Shown: piece after piece, positions 7,087 to 14,858 of the stretch | How positions within the stretch are numbered: position 1 is the stretch's first letter | Layout of the letters: each line of letters starts with the position of its first letter | Assembly (NCBI GenBank): GCA_038247995.1 | Contig: JBBRUG010000034.1 | Coordinates: forward strand, 1-27,056 | From: JBBRUG01 sp038247995 | GTDB lineage: Bacteria; Chloroflexota; Chloroflexia; Chloroflexales; Chloroflexaceae | Direction of reading: 5' to 3' | DNA length: 27,056 nucleotides | Position numbers and translations under genes: made by a program | Notes under the pieces: model-generated | The model's input: the letters and a program-made list of their open reading frames with translations, nothing else | Database searches by the model: none | Told to the model about the DNA's origin: nothing

Positions 7087-8303
7087 GACTCGTATGCTCC
7101 TCGCGTGATCTTGGTCAGGCGCAAACTCCAGAGCGTGACGGCAAACAGGAAGATGAAGAGGATCACTGCAAATGCCGTTGCCTGGCCATAATTCTGGCTC
7201 TGGAAGATCTGCCGGAAGGCATAGACGATCACAAACTCGGTTGCGCCCGGTTCACCGACGCGTTGCACCGGCCCGCCTTGCGTAATGGCCCAGACCGTGC
7301 CGAATATCTGGAAGGCCGTGATCGAGGTCAAGACCGTGGCAGGCAGCACCGCCGGACGGATCAGCGGGAGCGTAATCTGGGTTAATTGCGTCCACCAGTT
7401 GGCGCCATCCAGATCGGCGGCCTCATAGACATCATTCGGCACCGCCTGAAGCGCGCCGAGAATGACGATCATAAAGAAGGGATACGAGAACCAGGTATCA
7501 ACAATCACCACCACGACAAAGGCCCAGAACGGATCGTTGAGCCAGGCCCGGCCGGGAATGCCGACAAAACTGAGCAACTGATTAAGTGTACCCTGTTCGC
7601 GGAAGAAGAACTGCCAGACAAGCGACATCAGGATGGCGAGTGAAGAGGCCGCCCAAGGCAAAAAGAGCACAATCCGAAAAAAAGTGCGCCCCGGCAAGTT
7701 ATCGCTATTGAGGATCAACGCCAGCGCCAGGCCGAGCGTGAAGCTGATCGGCACGCGCGCAATGACGAAGAGCATGGTCCGGAAGACCACAATAATAAAA
7801 TCGCCACCTGACATCACCGTCTGGTAAGCCGCCGACACATTCAGCACCAGCGCGAAAATCAGGCCCAGCACGAGCGCCCCCAGCCAGACCAGGCCCGGCG
7901 CAACCGGGGGACTAGGCATTTTAGCAAAGCGCCGGTTCACCAGCGGGGCCACAAACCGCGGCACAAAGCAGAGCGCGATCAGCGCCATTGCGCCCAGCGT
8001 TGCCGGCGTGAGCAGACCGCCGAGCACCGTGGCGTAATTCTGAAAGAGGGGTTCCTGCAGGGTGTAGGGGCTACCGAGACCCTGCGGGATATTGTCGCGG
8101 AAGGCCGGCCAACAAAGCGGCTCGATCCAGCCAATCGGGAAAATATCACAGTCGGGGTTGGGGCGGAAACGATTGCGGTTGGTAAATGAGATGAATGTAC
8201 TAAGGAGGATGGGGTAGATGCTGAAAAGGGTGATCCCCAACATCGTCGGCCCGATGAAGAAGAGCAGCGCGAGGGCCTTGCGCCGGCCAGACCAGCCAAT
8301 CAT
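7083..8303 (-). CDS. ABC sugar importer permease, MalF type, with N-terminal extension
   Basis: At 406 residues this CUT1 permease is about 100 longer than the common 290-310. The extra part follows the first helix (about 10-35) and comprises a Cys/Pro-containing external loop (FRPNPDCDIF...LCWPAF) and further helices near 100-115 and 135-155 before the usual transmembrane domain (about 175-400). The conserved EAA motif (EAADLDGANWW...ITLPLIRP) marks the ATPase contact. Start ATG 8303 follows AGGAG by 7 nt. It is the partner of the MalG-type permease, with which it overlaps by 4 bp, and follows the binding-protein gene after 63 bp. The long form resembles MalF-like permeases with an added periplasmic insertion, but the extra helices suggest an own subgroup. 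Confidence 0.92.
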   Translation of the reverse strand: MIGWSGRRKALALLFFIGPTMLGITLFSIYPILLSTFISFTNRNRFRPNPDCDIFPIGWIEPLCWPAFRDNIPQGLGSPYTLQEPLFQNYATVLGGLLTPATLGAMALIALCFVPRFVAPLVNRRFAKMPSPPVAPGLVWLGALVLGLIFALVLNVSAAYQTVMSGGDFIIVVFRTMLFVIARVPISFTLGLALALILNSDNLPGRTFFRIVLFLPWAASSLAILMSLVWQFFFREQGTLNQLLSFVGIPGRAWLNDPFWAFVVVVIVDTWFSYPFFMIVILGALQAVPNDVYEAADLDGANWWTQLTQITLPLIRPAVLPATVLTSITAFQIFGTVWAITQGGPVQRVGEPGATEFVIVYAFRQIFQSQNYGQATAFAVILFIFLFAVTLWSLRLTKITRGAYES

Positions 8304-8366
8304 AACGAACTCCTATGTTCGATGCCAGAGCGGGTTGCGAGCTAAGCTCGCAACCCGCAGAACGTT

Positions 8367-9680
8367 CTACTGCATCTGGCCGATTGCCTGCTCGATGGCG
8401 TCGGCTGCGGCCTCCAGCGCCTCAGCCGGCGGCTGGGTGCCGTTCCAGATGGCCACACTGGCGTCGCCCACCGGCTGCCACTGCGCCGAAGCGAACGGCG
8501 TGTTGGCCATTGGTACGCCGGCATTCAACGACTCGCCGAAGCCCGCCAACGAAGCCAGGGCCTGAATCTCAGGATTGTTCAGCGCCTCGGTGGCGGCCGG
8601 AATGGTCTTGTTGATCAGCGCAATCTGCAACTGCACTTCGGCGCTGGTGAAGTAGCGCATGATGTCCAGCGCGCGATCGGTATTGCCGCGATCAACGGCG
8701 TTCTTGGTCATCAGCAGCGTCTTGATGCCGACGAAGGGCTTGCCCATCGGCAGAATGCCGTAATCGACGCCATCGGCCTCGACGCTGGCCACGGCCCACG
8801 GGCCGGTCCACCACATTGCAGCCTTGCCCTCAGCCAACGAGGCCTGGCAGATGTCGTAGGTATTCTCGGTGAAGGAGACCTGCGACAGCTCGGCCAGATA
8901 CTCGCCGCCGGCGATCATCTCCGGCGTGTTCACGAACACCGTGCCGGCGTCGTCAACGAATGTGGGCACACCGAAGCCGAAGTAGATCGGCGCAACGTGG
9001 TAGGCATCGGCGCCACCGAAGCCCTGGTTGCAGACATAAGTCTTGTCGGGGTTGGCTGCGCGGAACTCCTGCGCCGCCGCCAGCAAGCCGTCGAGATCGC
9101 TGGGCAGGTTGGCCTCATCGACCAGTTCCTTGTTGTAGATCAGCGCGATGCCTTCCTGGCTCTCGGGCAAGCCCCAGATCCGCTCCTGCCAGACCACACC
9201 GTTCACCGCAGCCGGCTCATAGGTGCTGTTCAGGAAGTCCATCGTGATGCCATAGTCGTCGAGGGCGACAATATTGCCCACCAGCGCCGACTGGCCGATC
9301 TGGTCGTTGGCCCAACCGATGATATCGGGGCCTTCGCCGGCTGGAATAGCAACCTGAAGCGCATTGTTCACATCGTCGGGGCGGGAGAGGTCGATCGTTA
9401 CGCCGGGGTTGGCGGTCTCATAATCCCGAAAGGCCTGCTCGATCGCCTCAAGATAGGTGCCGTCCCACTGGTGCCAAATCGTAATCGTCTCGGCCTCACC
9501 TGAAGCAGGCGGGGCGGGAGCTTCGGTAGCGTCTGGAGCCGGGGCGGGGGCTTCGGTAGCGTCTGGAGCCGGGGCGGCTGTCGGTTCCTGGGCGGTCGGC
9601 TGGCCACCACAGGCCGCAAGAATGAGCATCAGTACCAGAGTGAGCGCAACGAGTGTGCGCGAGGACAAGTAACGAGCCAT
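8367..9680 (-). CDS. ABC sugar-binding lipoprotein, MalE type (SBP family 1)
   Basis: The 437-residue product captures the sugar outside the cell and hands it to the two permeases. It has a lipoprotein signal peptide: hydrophobic 9-22 then lipobox LAAC with Cys24. A proline/alanine/threonine-rich linker with 10-residue repeats (APDATEAPAP) follows to about residue 60; this separates the anchored cysteine from the domain. The mature two-lobed domain begins near ETITIWHQWDG, the standard first strand of extracellular solute-binding family 1, and contains WWTGPWAV, a hinge-region motif of the family. Start ATG 9680 has AAGGAGCG 8-10 nt upstream. It is first of the three transport genes and 72 bp downstream of marR on the same strand. 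Ligand cannot be assigned; a malto-oligosaccharide or similar sugar is plausible given the amylase in the window. Confidence 0.93.
   Translation of the reverse strand: MARYLSSRTLVALTLVLMLILAACGGQPTAQEPTAAPAPDATEAPAPAPDATEAPAPPASGEAETITIWHQWDGTYLEAIEQAFRDYETANPGVTIDLSRPDDVNNALQVAIPAGEGPDIIGWANDQIGQSALVGNIVALDDYGITMDFLNSTYEPAAVNGVVWQERIWGLPESQEGIALIYNKELVDEANLPSDLDGLLAAAQEFRAANPDKTYVCNQGFGGADAYHVAPIYFGFGVPTFVDDAGTVFVNTPEMIAGGEYLAELSQVSFTENTYDICQASLAEGKAAMWWTGPWAVASVEADGVDYGILPMGKPFVGIKTLLMTKNAVDRGNTDRALDIMRYFTSAEVQLQIALINKTIPAATEALNNPEIQALASLAGFGESLNAGVPMANTPFASAQWQPVGDASVAIWNGTQPPAEALEAAADAIEQAIGQMQ
9511..9577. repeat. 30-bp tandem repeat coding the lipoprotein linker
   Basis: Two 30-bp units (9511-9540 and 9541-9570) differ by one base and are followed by a short partial third. 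They encode the APDATEAPAP linker repeats of the binding lipoprotein. Being a multiple of three, unit gain or loss would change linker length without breaking the frame. Confidence 0.9.
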
Positions 9681-9752
9681 GAAATACGCTCCTTTGCAAA
9701 ATTGCTAACGTAGCACTACATTCGGAAAACGACCCGCATAAAAGTAGTAGGT

Positions 9753-10244
9753 TTACTCCTGGGTAAGCACCTCCCCTCGCTCTGGGCCGGGCATATGCAG
9801 CACCGGTTTAGGATCAGCGTGAAGTTCAGCGCGAAGACTGCGGCGTACTTTCTCCAGCAAGGCCGACAAGTGCTGTTGTTCAGCTTCGCTCAAGACGCCC
9901 AAGCGCTGTGCGATAAAAGATTCGAAGTTATGCCTCGCCTGACGGATCTGAGCGCTGCCTGCCGCAGTAATCACTACCCGTAGCGCCCGCCGATCGGTAG
10001 GATCGGGAATGCGGACGGCAAGCCCGGCATGTTCCAGGCGATCAATCAGGCGGGTCATGGTACTGGTAGCGATCAACAGGCGCGTCGCGAGTTCAACCTG
10101 ACGCAGCCCTTCCGTGACATCAAGCAGGCTGAGTACGCTAAACGCCGTCGGCGTGAGGCCGTATGGGCGCAGCACGCGTTGATCTTGGGTTTGCAAGAGC
10201 CCAACGATAGCACTGATCCGGTCGTAGATTTGACGCATCGCCAT
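9753..10244 (-). CDS. MarR-family transcriptional regulator
   Basis: The 163-residue protein has the MarR layout: an N-terminal dimerisation helix (YDRISAIVGLLQTQDQ), a winged helix-turn-helix (about 30-100) including QVELATRLLIATSTMTRLID as the DNA-reading part, the wing DPTDRRALRVVIT, and C-terminal dimerisation helices. MarR proteins usually repress nearby genes and let go when a small ligand binds. Here the gene precedes the sugar ABC genes on the same strand with a 72-bp gap, so it could head that operon and regulate it together with itself. Control of sugar uptake is less usual for MarR than control of efflux or aromatic catabolism. Start ATG 10244 is chosen because it opens the dimerisation helix; M3 (ATG 10238) is equally possible. 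Confidence 0.9.
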   Translation of the reverse strand: MAMRQIYDRISAIVGLLQTQDQRVLRPYGLTPTAFSVLSLLDVTEGLRQVELATRLLIATSTMTRLIDRLEHAGLAVRIPDPTDRRALRVVITAAGSAQIRQARHNFESFIAQRLGVLSEAEQQHLSALLEKVRRSLRAELHADPKPVLHMPGPERGEVLTQE

Positions 10245-10422
10245 TCGTCACCTCACGCCATGGAAGTTGACGAGCCATTGAACATGCATCCTGATGTAAT
10301 TGCCATAATACGGCTTTAGGAAGCGCAATCGGCTATACATCACCGGAGATCGCCGCTGCGCTGTTTCTCAAAACGGCGCAGCATGTACAACCCGTAGTTG
10401 CACAGCAAACGGTTGCCAAAGA

Positions 10423-10441
10423 CATTGTTGCATTTACAATG
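10423..10441. promoter_or_regulatory. Candidate MarR-type operator
   Basis: CATTGT (10423-10428) and ACAATG (10436-10441) form a perfect 6-bp inverted repeat around 7 nt. AT-rich ATTGT/ACAAT dyads are common MarR operators. It lies 179 bp upstream of the marR start, further than usual, so assignment is tentative. Confidence 0.3.
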
Positions 10442-10550
10442 ATTTCAGGTGCAACTATATGCCACTCAAGGCGGTTTGTCAAGGTACGCGGATTAGACGG
10501 CAGGCGACGGAAGACAGGCGACAGCGCTGCTGAAGCCTGAACTCGAAGCC

Positions 10551-10654
10551 TAGAGCACTGCGCAGCATGACTGAGCTGCTGAGGCCACTGAACTGGGTAG
10601 CTCGCTACGCTCGCGCCTGGTTGTGCAGGCTCAATCGATCTGAGCAATGCTGTA
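10551..10654. mobile_element. Miniature TA-flanked palindromic element, copy B (intergenic)
   Basis: The 100-bp core 10553-10652 is flanked by TA (10551-10552, 10653-10654) and is nearly identical to copy A. Here the terminal inverted repeats are clearer: AGCACTGCGCAG at 10554-10565 against the inverse of 10640-10651 (AGCATTGCTCAG), 10 of 12 positions. An internal dyad GCTCA/TGAGC lies around ATCGAT. Both copies share the same orientation on the plus strand. Confidence 0.75.
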
Positions 10655-10761
10655 GATCACCATGCCCGAGCGCTTACTCAAACATAATCCTGAGGCTTAT
10701 TCGCGACGATTATTTGCCCGGTACATCATTGTACCTTGCTCAGCAGTAATTGTCATCTAGC

Positions 10762-12540
10762 CTACCGGCTAAATAAGCCCGCCCCATAAATTGCCATGGT
10801 CATAATTGTGTCGATGGTGCAATACACGAGCACAAACAAAAGCAGCGCCGGCACACCGCGCCGGTACGATGCGGCCCATGCGCCATACAACGCGGCAGCG
10901 GTAATAACCGGCGGGGTGGCGATTTGTAGCGTAAGGGCAGCACCCGACGACAAGAGCGGCAGCCAGTTTGCAAAGGGTACCTGGGTAAGCACGGAACCGA
11001 GGATGATCACTTTGACTGCCCAATAACCGCCCAGCGCCATCAGCAGGCTTACAGCGACACCCCAGCGGCCGGTGCGCACCCCGGCGCGTTCCAAAAGGGC
11101 GCGCGGGATCAACAGCACAAGGGGCGGGCCAAACCACAACAGGGCCGCAAAGGGCGCAAAGATCACCCCCGCCAGCATGCCAAACACGATGTTGCTCATC
11201 AGGCGCAGGAGATCGTCCAGGCTGATTTGGGCCAGGCCCTGAACGACTTGCGGAGCAGTGCCGGCGAAGTATACCACCGCCGCCCCATCACGCAATTCGC
11301 GCCAGGTAAGGTACAGATTGCCTGCCGGATCGCTGATCAACGCCGGCGTAAATGCGCTCCGTTCGCTCAAGGTGAGGTTTTGAAAGCCTGTCGGCGCACC
11401 GTCGCGCCAGAAGAGCACACAGACTTGCGACAAGCGTTGCCCTGAGCCAATGCTCACAAGTCCTTCGCAGGCCGATGCCAGTTCGGGCGCGGGTGTCGGA
11501 TTAACGAACATGCTCGCCGGCGGCGCGACCGCTCCCGCCGGCCTTGCGCTCAGCGGCAACCGGGCGCCGCTGTTCAATGCTGTTTCATCAAGGGGCGGAT
11601 AAGCCAGCGTTGACCGCTCCGGCACCAGCAACGGCTGCGGCGCCTGCGCCTGCGTCGGTTGGGCCAATGGAAACGCTGTGTGCAGCGTGAACGTCTGACC
11701 GGATCTTTCACCAAGTGTGATCCGCGTATGCCAGCCCACGTACCCGTGCGTTGCATCGATTCCAAACCAGGGGCCGGTCACTTCGGCGCCCTGGCCCAGG
11801 CTAACGACTTCGGCAATTGATTGCGGCGCGGCTTGAAGCACGCCACCGGCGCCACTTTGCGCATAGACAAGCTCGGCACTCTGATTGTTTAGTCGCATCA
11901 GCCAGATCGCGTGCAGCCCACCGGCCGCATCATGGCGCAACTGCGGCCGCTCGCCGGTCGCCGTAATCTGGATTGGCGCTGCGCCTGGGCGATCGAGCGC
12001 CAATGCGTACAGCCCCGGCGTCGCCGCAGTGCCGGCCACCCAGGCGTCGATCCGGCCGTCGGCAGCGCTCGTAGCGCTGTAGCTTGCCACCTCGATTGTG
12101 CCCGCAACAACCGTCGGCTCAATGAGTATGGAGCCCGCCGGATCGATCCGCGCTGTGTAGAGTTGTTCGTCGCCGATCCAGAACAACACCAACTCGCGCC
12201 CATCCCAAATGATCTGCGGATCACGCAGGAAGCGGTGGGTTATGGCGAGCGGAAGCTCCCAACGCGGCGCGGCGCGCGGATCGAGCGCACTGATCTGCGG
12301 TTGGCGTTGGGTAGCGCTGCCCTGAACCAAAAACAGATACGCGCCACCTTCAGCATCAACGGCCAGCGGCGTCGCCTGATCGTGGCGGGTAACCCCAACA
12401 ACCTGAGCACGACTCCAGCCGGGCGCGCGCAGCCACACCCGGTCGGGCGGGCCGCTGCCGGCGATATAGATCAGCAGCAATGGAATTAGGCTCAGCAGTG
12501 CAATGAGCAGCGCACTGCTGAGCCATTTTGGAAAACGCAT
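10762..12540 (-). CDS. Membrane-anchored protein with large extracytoplasmic beta domain; function unknown
   Basis: From ATG 12540 the product is 592 residues. A signal-anchor helix (about 8-28) is followed by a ~400-residue exported region with repeated beta-strand motifs (for example DPQIIWDGRELVLFWIG and DPAGNLYLTWRELRDGA) that look like BNR/beta-propeller blades, then four or five membrane helices (about 450-590). The frame stays open to ATG 12675, but those 45 extra residues are low in hydrophobicity and lie upstream of a TATAAT box (12616-12611), so the shorter start is preferred. I do not recognise the family. The propeller-like part may bind a ligand outside the cell while the C-terminal helices anchor it. 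It stands alone: the pseudogene to its right is divergent and the gap on its left has no gene. Confidence 0.75.
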   Translation of the reverse strand: MRFPKWLSSALLIALLSLIPLLLIYIAGSGPPDRVWLRAPGWSRAQVVGVTRHDQATPLAVDAEGGAYLFLVQGSATQRQPQISALDPRAAPRWELPLAITHRFLRDPQIIWDGRELVLFWIGDEQLYTARIDPAGSILIEPTVVAGTIEVASYSATSAADGRIDAWVAGTAATPGLYALALDRPGAAPIQITATGERPQLRHDAAGGLHAIWLMRLNNQSAELVYAQSGAGGVLQAAPQSIAEVVSLGQGAEVTGPWFGIDATHGYVGWHTRITLGERSGQTFTLHTAFPLAQPTQAQAPQPLLVPERSTLAYPPLDETALNSGARLPLSARPAGAVAPPASMFVNPTPAPELASACEGLVSIGSGQRLSQVCVLFWRDGAPTGFQNLTLSERSAFTPALISDPAGNLYLTWRELRDGAAVVYFAGTAPQVVQGLAQISLDDLLRLMSNIVFGMLAGVIFAPFAALLWFGPPLVLLIPRALLERAGVRTGRWGVAVSLLMALGGYWAVKVIILGSVLTQVPFANWLPLLSSGAALTLQIATPPVITAAALYGAWAASYRRGVPALLLFVLVYCTIDTIMTMAIYGAGLFSR

Positions 12541-12610
12541 AACGATCCGTGGAAATGTGACTTTGCAGAATGCAGAATCAGAATCGGGCGGCGCAGTGGA
12601 TCCAGGCGCG

Positions 12611-12616
12611 ATTATA
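12611..12616 (-). promoter_or_regulatory. -10 box for the membrane-anchored protein gene
   Basis: Perfect TATAAT on the minus strand, about 70 bp upstream of ATG 12540. No good -35 is seen at 16-18 bp. Its position favours the shorter gene start. Confidence 0.4.
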
Positions 12617-12719
12617 CCGCTATTTTGCCCGCTCAGCGTTTCGCGCGGCCCGCTGCTTGCACCCTCAAACACCACCCCGCAGCGCTTTCCGGTATTGTTC
12701 AGCGCTAGAGCAAGGGTAG

Positions 12720-12932
12720 ATAACTACGATACGGGCCAGGCTGCTCGGGGAGCGACTGGGCTTGCGTGGCCACACCTACTACCAACCTGATCGCTCAAGG
12801 CAAGCGCAGGCGCTCACAACGCTCCAGGAACGGCTGGGTGCATCAGTGCTCGCCGACCTACAGGCGGCCGGCCGGCGCATGAGCTTTGAGCAAGCGGTCG
12901 CCTATGCCCAGACAACGGGCGAACCGTTCTGA
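12720..12932 (+). pseudogene. C-terminal remnant of a MalT/LuxR-type ATPase-TPR regulator
   Basis: Downstream of an in-frame TAG (12717-12719) about 70 codons stay open to TGA 12930-12932, with no start codon at the head. The translation contains ARLLGERLGLRGH, ALTTLQERLGASVLADLQ and GRRMSFEQAVAYAQ. This is the pattern that ends many NB-ARC/AAA-type LuxR or adenylate-cyclase-like regulators: 'ARLLGA...R...G', then 'LR..LG...F..A...GR.LS.EQAVA.A'. The ATPase, TPR and DNA-binding parts are absent, so this is a decayed piece. It does not match the C-terminus of the SARP-like gene at 14859-18251, so it is not a recent copy of that gene. Confidence 0.65.
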
Positions 12933-12969
12933 GACAGATCAGGTCGAGCAGAACTAACTGGTATTCAGC

Positions 12970-12975
12970 TATAAT
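12970..12975 (+). promoter_or_regulatory. -10 box of the PHAX-domain gene
   Basis: A perfect TATAAT lies 38 bp before ATG 13013. No convincing -35 hexamer is seen at 16-18 bp spacing. Confidence 0.45.
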
Positions 12976-13012
12976 GCTGCAACATTCGCCTGATACACCA
13001 AGGAGCCGAACG

Positions 13013-13360
13013 ATGCGTTCCAGTCGTACCCGCGAGCACCAGGCTCGCGAAGAGGCCGCCAAACGCGCCGCCGCTGAAGAACGTCAGCAACGCCGCGCGT
13101 TTCAGCAAGCCGTCGATACAATTGCAACCACCCTGAGTGAAACCGACGTCCGCGCCCGCGAGAAAATCACGCGCTCGGTGGACATTTTGGGCCTTGAAGC
13201 GGCCGAAGCGCTCTGCGCCGAAGTTGTGGCGATCGAGGCTGCCGGCGGGATGCTGACTGCCGATGGCAGCCGCCGCCGCACACCTGGCGGCATTTATCAC
13301 TACCTGCTCAAACAACGCCTCACCGAAGCCGGACGCAAAGAAGACCTGAAAAAGATCTAA
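13013..13360 (+). CDS. PHAX RNA-binding-domain protein
   Basis: The 115-residue product has a charged, probably helical N-terminus rich in Arg/Glu/Ala (1-30) and a compact domain (about 30-105). The segment DGSRRRTPGGIYHYLLK (84-100) closely resembles NGSRRRTPGGVFLNLLK in the RNA-binding domain of the eukaryotic snRNA export adaptor PHAX, recalled from memory; the preceding helices (ALCAEVVAIEAAGGML) also fit. The domain binds single-stranded RNA. Homologues occur in some bacteria, including Chloroflexi, where their RNA targets are not known to me. Start ATG 13013 is chosen over ATG 12974 because AAGGAG (13000-13005) lies 7 nt before it and the TATAAT box overlaps the earlier ATG. It stands alone between a pseudogene and an M20 peptidase, so context gives no function. 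It should be cytoplasmic. Confidence 0.82.
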   Translation: MRSSRTREHQAREEAAKRAAAEERQQRRAFQQAVDTIATTLSETDVRAREKITRSVDILGLEAAEALCAEVVAIEAAGGMLTADGSRRRTPGGIYHYLLKQRLTEAGRKEDLKKI

Positions 13361-13390
13361 TACCGTTTCCAATTGAACGCGCCGCATTGG

Positions 13391-13445
13391 ACGACGGAGC
13401 GCATGTCGTCGGTCGTCCGTCGTCGGTCGTCCGTCGTCGGTGGTC
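13391..13445. repeat. GTCGTCGGTCGTCC-type tandem repeat
   Basis: After a GACGACGG-type start, 14-bp units of the form GTCGTCGGTCGTCC recur from about 13407 to 13442. The inverse motif (GACGACGGAC) forms the array at 22678-22709, so the same short motif expanded at two intergenic sites. Confidence 0.8.
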
Positions 13446-13461
13446 TGGCGTCTCTGCTCAT

Positions 13462-13490
13462 GCGACATCAGCATCAGTAATTGGTATAAA
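13462..13490 (+). promoter_or_regulatory. Possible promoter of the M20 peptidase gene
   Basis: GCGACA (13462-13467) and TATAAA (13485-13490) are 17 bp apart. Transcription would start near 13497, about 105 nt before the chosen ATG. Confidence 0.35.
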
Positions 13491-13601
13491 GCGCCCGCTG
13501 CACCCGCGCCGCGCATTGAAGGACGCGGCCAGTCTTGTGCGCACGGGCGCCTGCAGGCTGAAGTCTTGGTCGCCCATATGTCCGCCCGGTTGGGAAACCC
13601 A

Positions 13602-14762
13602 ATGGAACATACTAATCGCGACACCCTAGCCATCGAATGCTGCCGGGAACTGGTGCGCGCCGAGAGCCTGGCCGGGCGCGAAGGTGCGGCCGCTGCGATC
13701 GCCGCCGCATGGATGCGCCGCCTGGGCTATGCCGATGTGTATGTGGACGAGTACGGCAGTGTGATCGGGCGGATTGTCGGCACGGCCGGCAGCGGCCCGC
13801 ACATTCACCTCGATGGCCACCTCGATACGGTACCCGCCACGGCGCTGGAGCAGTGGACCCACGCGCCCTACGGCGGTGAACTGGCCGACGGCAAGATCTG
13901 GGGCCGTGGCGCTACCGACATGAAAGGCCCGCTTGCGGCGATGCTCTGCGCCGCCGCAAGCCTGCCGCGTGAACAGATCCGCGGCACGATTAGCGTCTCA
14001 GCCAGCATCGCCGAAGAAGAGTTCGAGGGCGCAGCGCTCGCCGCCATTCTGGAGCGCGCGCGCCCCGATCTAGTGATCGTCGGCGAGCCGACCAACTTGC
14101 AAGCTGGCACCGCCCAAAAAGGTCGCGCGGGCATCCAGGTGATCACCTACGGCACACCGGCGCATAGCGCGGCGCCGCATAAGGGTGACAACGCCGTCTA
14201 TCGTATGGTCGAGGTGATTAGCCGCTTGCGCGCCCTGCCAGCGCCGGAAGACGACCTGCTCGGCCTCGGGTTGATGGAACTGGTCGAGATCGTCAGTTCG
14301 CCCTACCCCGGCACGAGCATCGTGCCCGACCGCTGCACGGTGCGCTGGGATCTCCGGCTGGTACGCGGCGAAACGCGCGCCGGGGTGCTGGCCGCGCTCC
14401 AGGCCGCCGTGGCCGCGATCACAAAAGTTGAAATACGCTACCTCAATGTGCAGGTGCCCTGCTACACCGGCGCAACACTCCAGGGCGAAGATTTCCATCC
14501 GGCCTGGGAGTTGCCGCGGGAGCATCCACTTGCGCAGGCAACGCTCGGCGCCATTGCCGCTGTGGGCGTAGAACCACGTACCTGGGCCTTGCCGTTCTGC
14601 ACTAATGCCTCCGGCAGCTACGGCAAACTCGGCATTCCGTCGATCGTCACCGGCCCCGGCGATCCGGAGCGGATCCATGTGATCGACGAATATCTCGCCG
14701 TCACTCAACTGCTGCTCGGCACGGAACTGTATGCGGAGTTGCTGCGCAGGTTAACGGCATGA
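13602..14762 (+). CDS. M20-family metallopeptidase (ArgE/DapE/YgeY-like)
   Basis: The 386-residue cytoplasmic product is a two-metal amidohydrolase/peptidase. Visible metal and catalytic motifs, numbered from ATG 13602, are: DGHLDTVP (71-78, His73 and Asp75), GRGATDMKG (101-109, Asp106), EEE (138-140, catalytic and metal glutamates), and a C-terminal HVIDEY with the last metal histidine. The GPGDPERIHVIDEY ending and the WGRGATDMKG form resemble YgeY-type and ArgE/DapE hydrolases that deacylate or cleave small amides and dipeptides. A dimerisation lid (about 175-300) interrupts the catalytic domain. The frame is open from GTG/ATG-like codons further left (13440; ATG 13578), but the N-terminal extension reads like intergenic repeat DNA, so 13602 is preferred. 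Exact substrate is unknown. It converges with the SARP-like gene. Confidence 0.87.
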   Translation: MEHTNRDTLAIECCRELVRAESLAGREGAAAAIAAAWMRRLGYADVYVDEYGSVIGRIVGTAGSGPHIHLDGHLDTVPATALEQWTHAPYGGELADGKIWGRGATDMKGPLAAMLCAAASLPREQIRGTISVSASIAEEEFEGAALAAILERARPDLVIVGEPTNLQAGTAQKGRAGIQVITYGTPAHSAAPHKGDNAVYRMVEVISRLRALPAPEDDLLGLGLMELVEIVSSPYPGTSIVPDRCTVRWDLRLVRGETRAGVLAALQAAVAAITKVEIRYLNVQVPCYTGATLQGEDFHPAWELPREHPLAQATLGAIAAVGVEPRTWALPFCTNASGSYGKLGIPSIVTGPGDPERIHVIDEYLAVTQLLLGTELYAELLRRLTA

Positions 14763-14771
14763 CAGACCGAT

Positions 14772-14814
14772 GACCAACGACCCGTACGGGCAACGACCAA
14801 CGACCCGTACGGGC
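14772..14814. repeat. 23-bp direct repeat between convergent genes
   Basis: GACCAACGACCCGTACGGGC occurs at 14772-14791 and again at 14795-14814. Each copy contains the self-complementary CCCGTACGGG, so each can form a small dyad. Confidence 0.85.
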
Positions 14815-14831
14815 GACCCTCGTGGTCGCCC
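14811..14831. terminator. Hairpin between convergent M20 and SARP-like genes
   Basis: GGGCGACC (14811-14818) pairs perfectly with GGTCGCCC (14824-14831) over a 5-nt loop. It lies in the 96-bp gap between two gene ends. There is no T run, so it is only a possible bidirectional stop. Confidence 0.35.
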
Positions 14832-14858
14832 ATGCGGGCATGCCGCCTGCGCCACCGA

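Larger units (their letters stand above)
10245..10761. other. 517-bp gap without a supported gene
   Basis: It holds the second copy of the miniature element (10551-10654), a candidate operator (10423-10441), and distant inverted heptamers TGATGTA (10292-10298) and TACATCA (10336-10342). On the minus strand around 10350-10445 a short open stretch without a start codon ends NYGLYMLRRFEKQRSGDLR; it reads like the C-terminal tail of a lost protein but I cannot name it. Confidence 0.7.

Noticed and set aside
10333..10647. Minus-strand 104-codon frame
   Set aside because: It runs through the miniature element and has a composition with Cys/Thr clusters unlike a real protein.
12541..12675. 45-residue N-terminal extension of the membrane-anchored protein
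   Set aside because: It precedes the signal-anchor, and the only TATAAT box lies within it.
13391..13445. Possible CRISPR array
   Set aside because: Units are contiguous with no unique spacers, so this is a simple tandem repeat.
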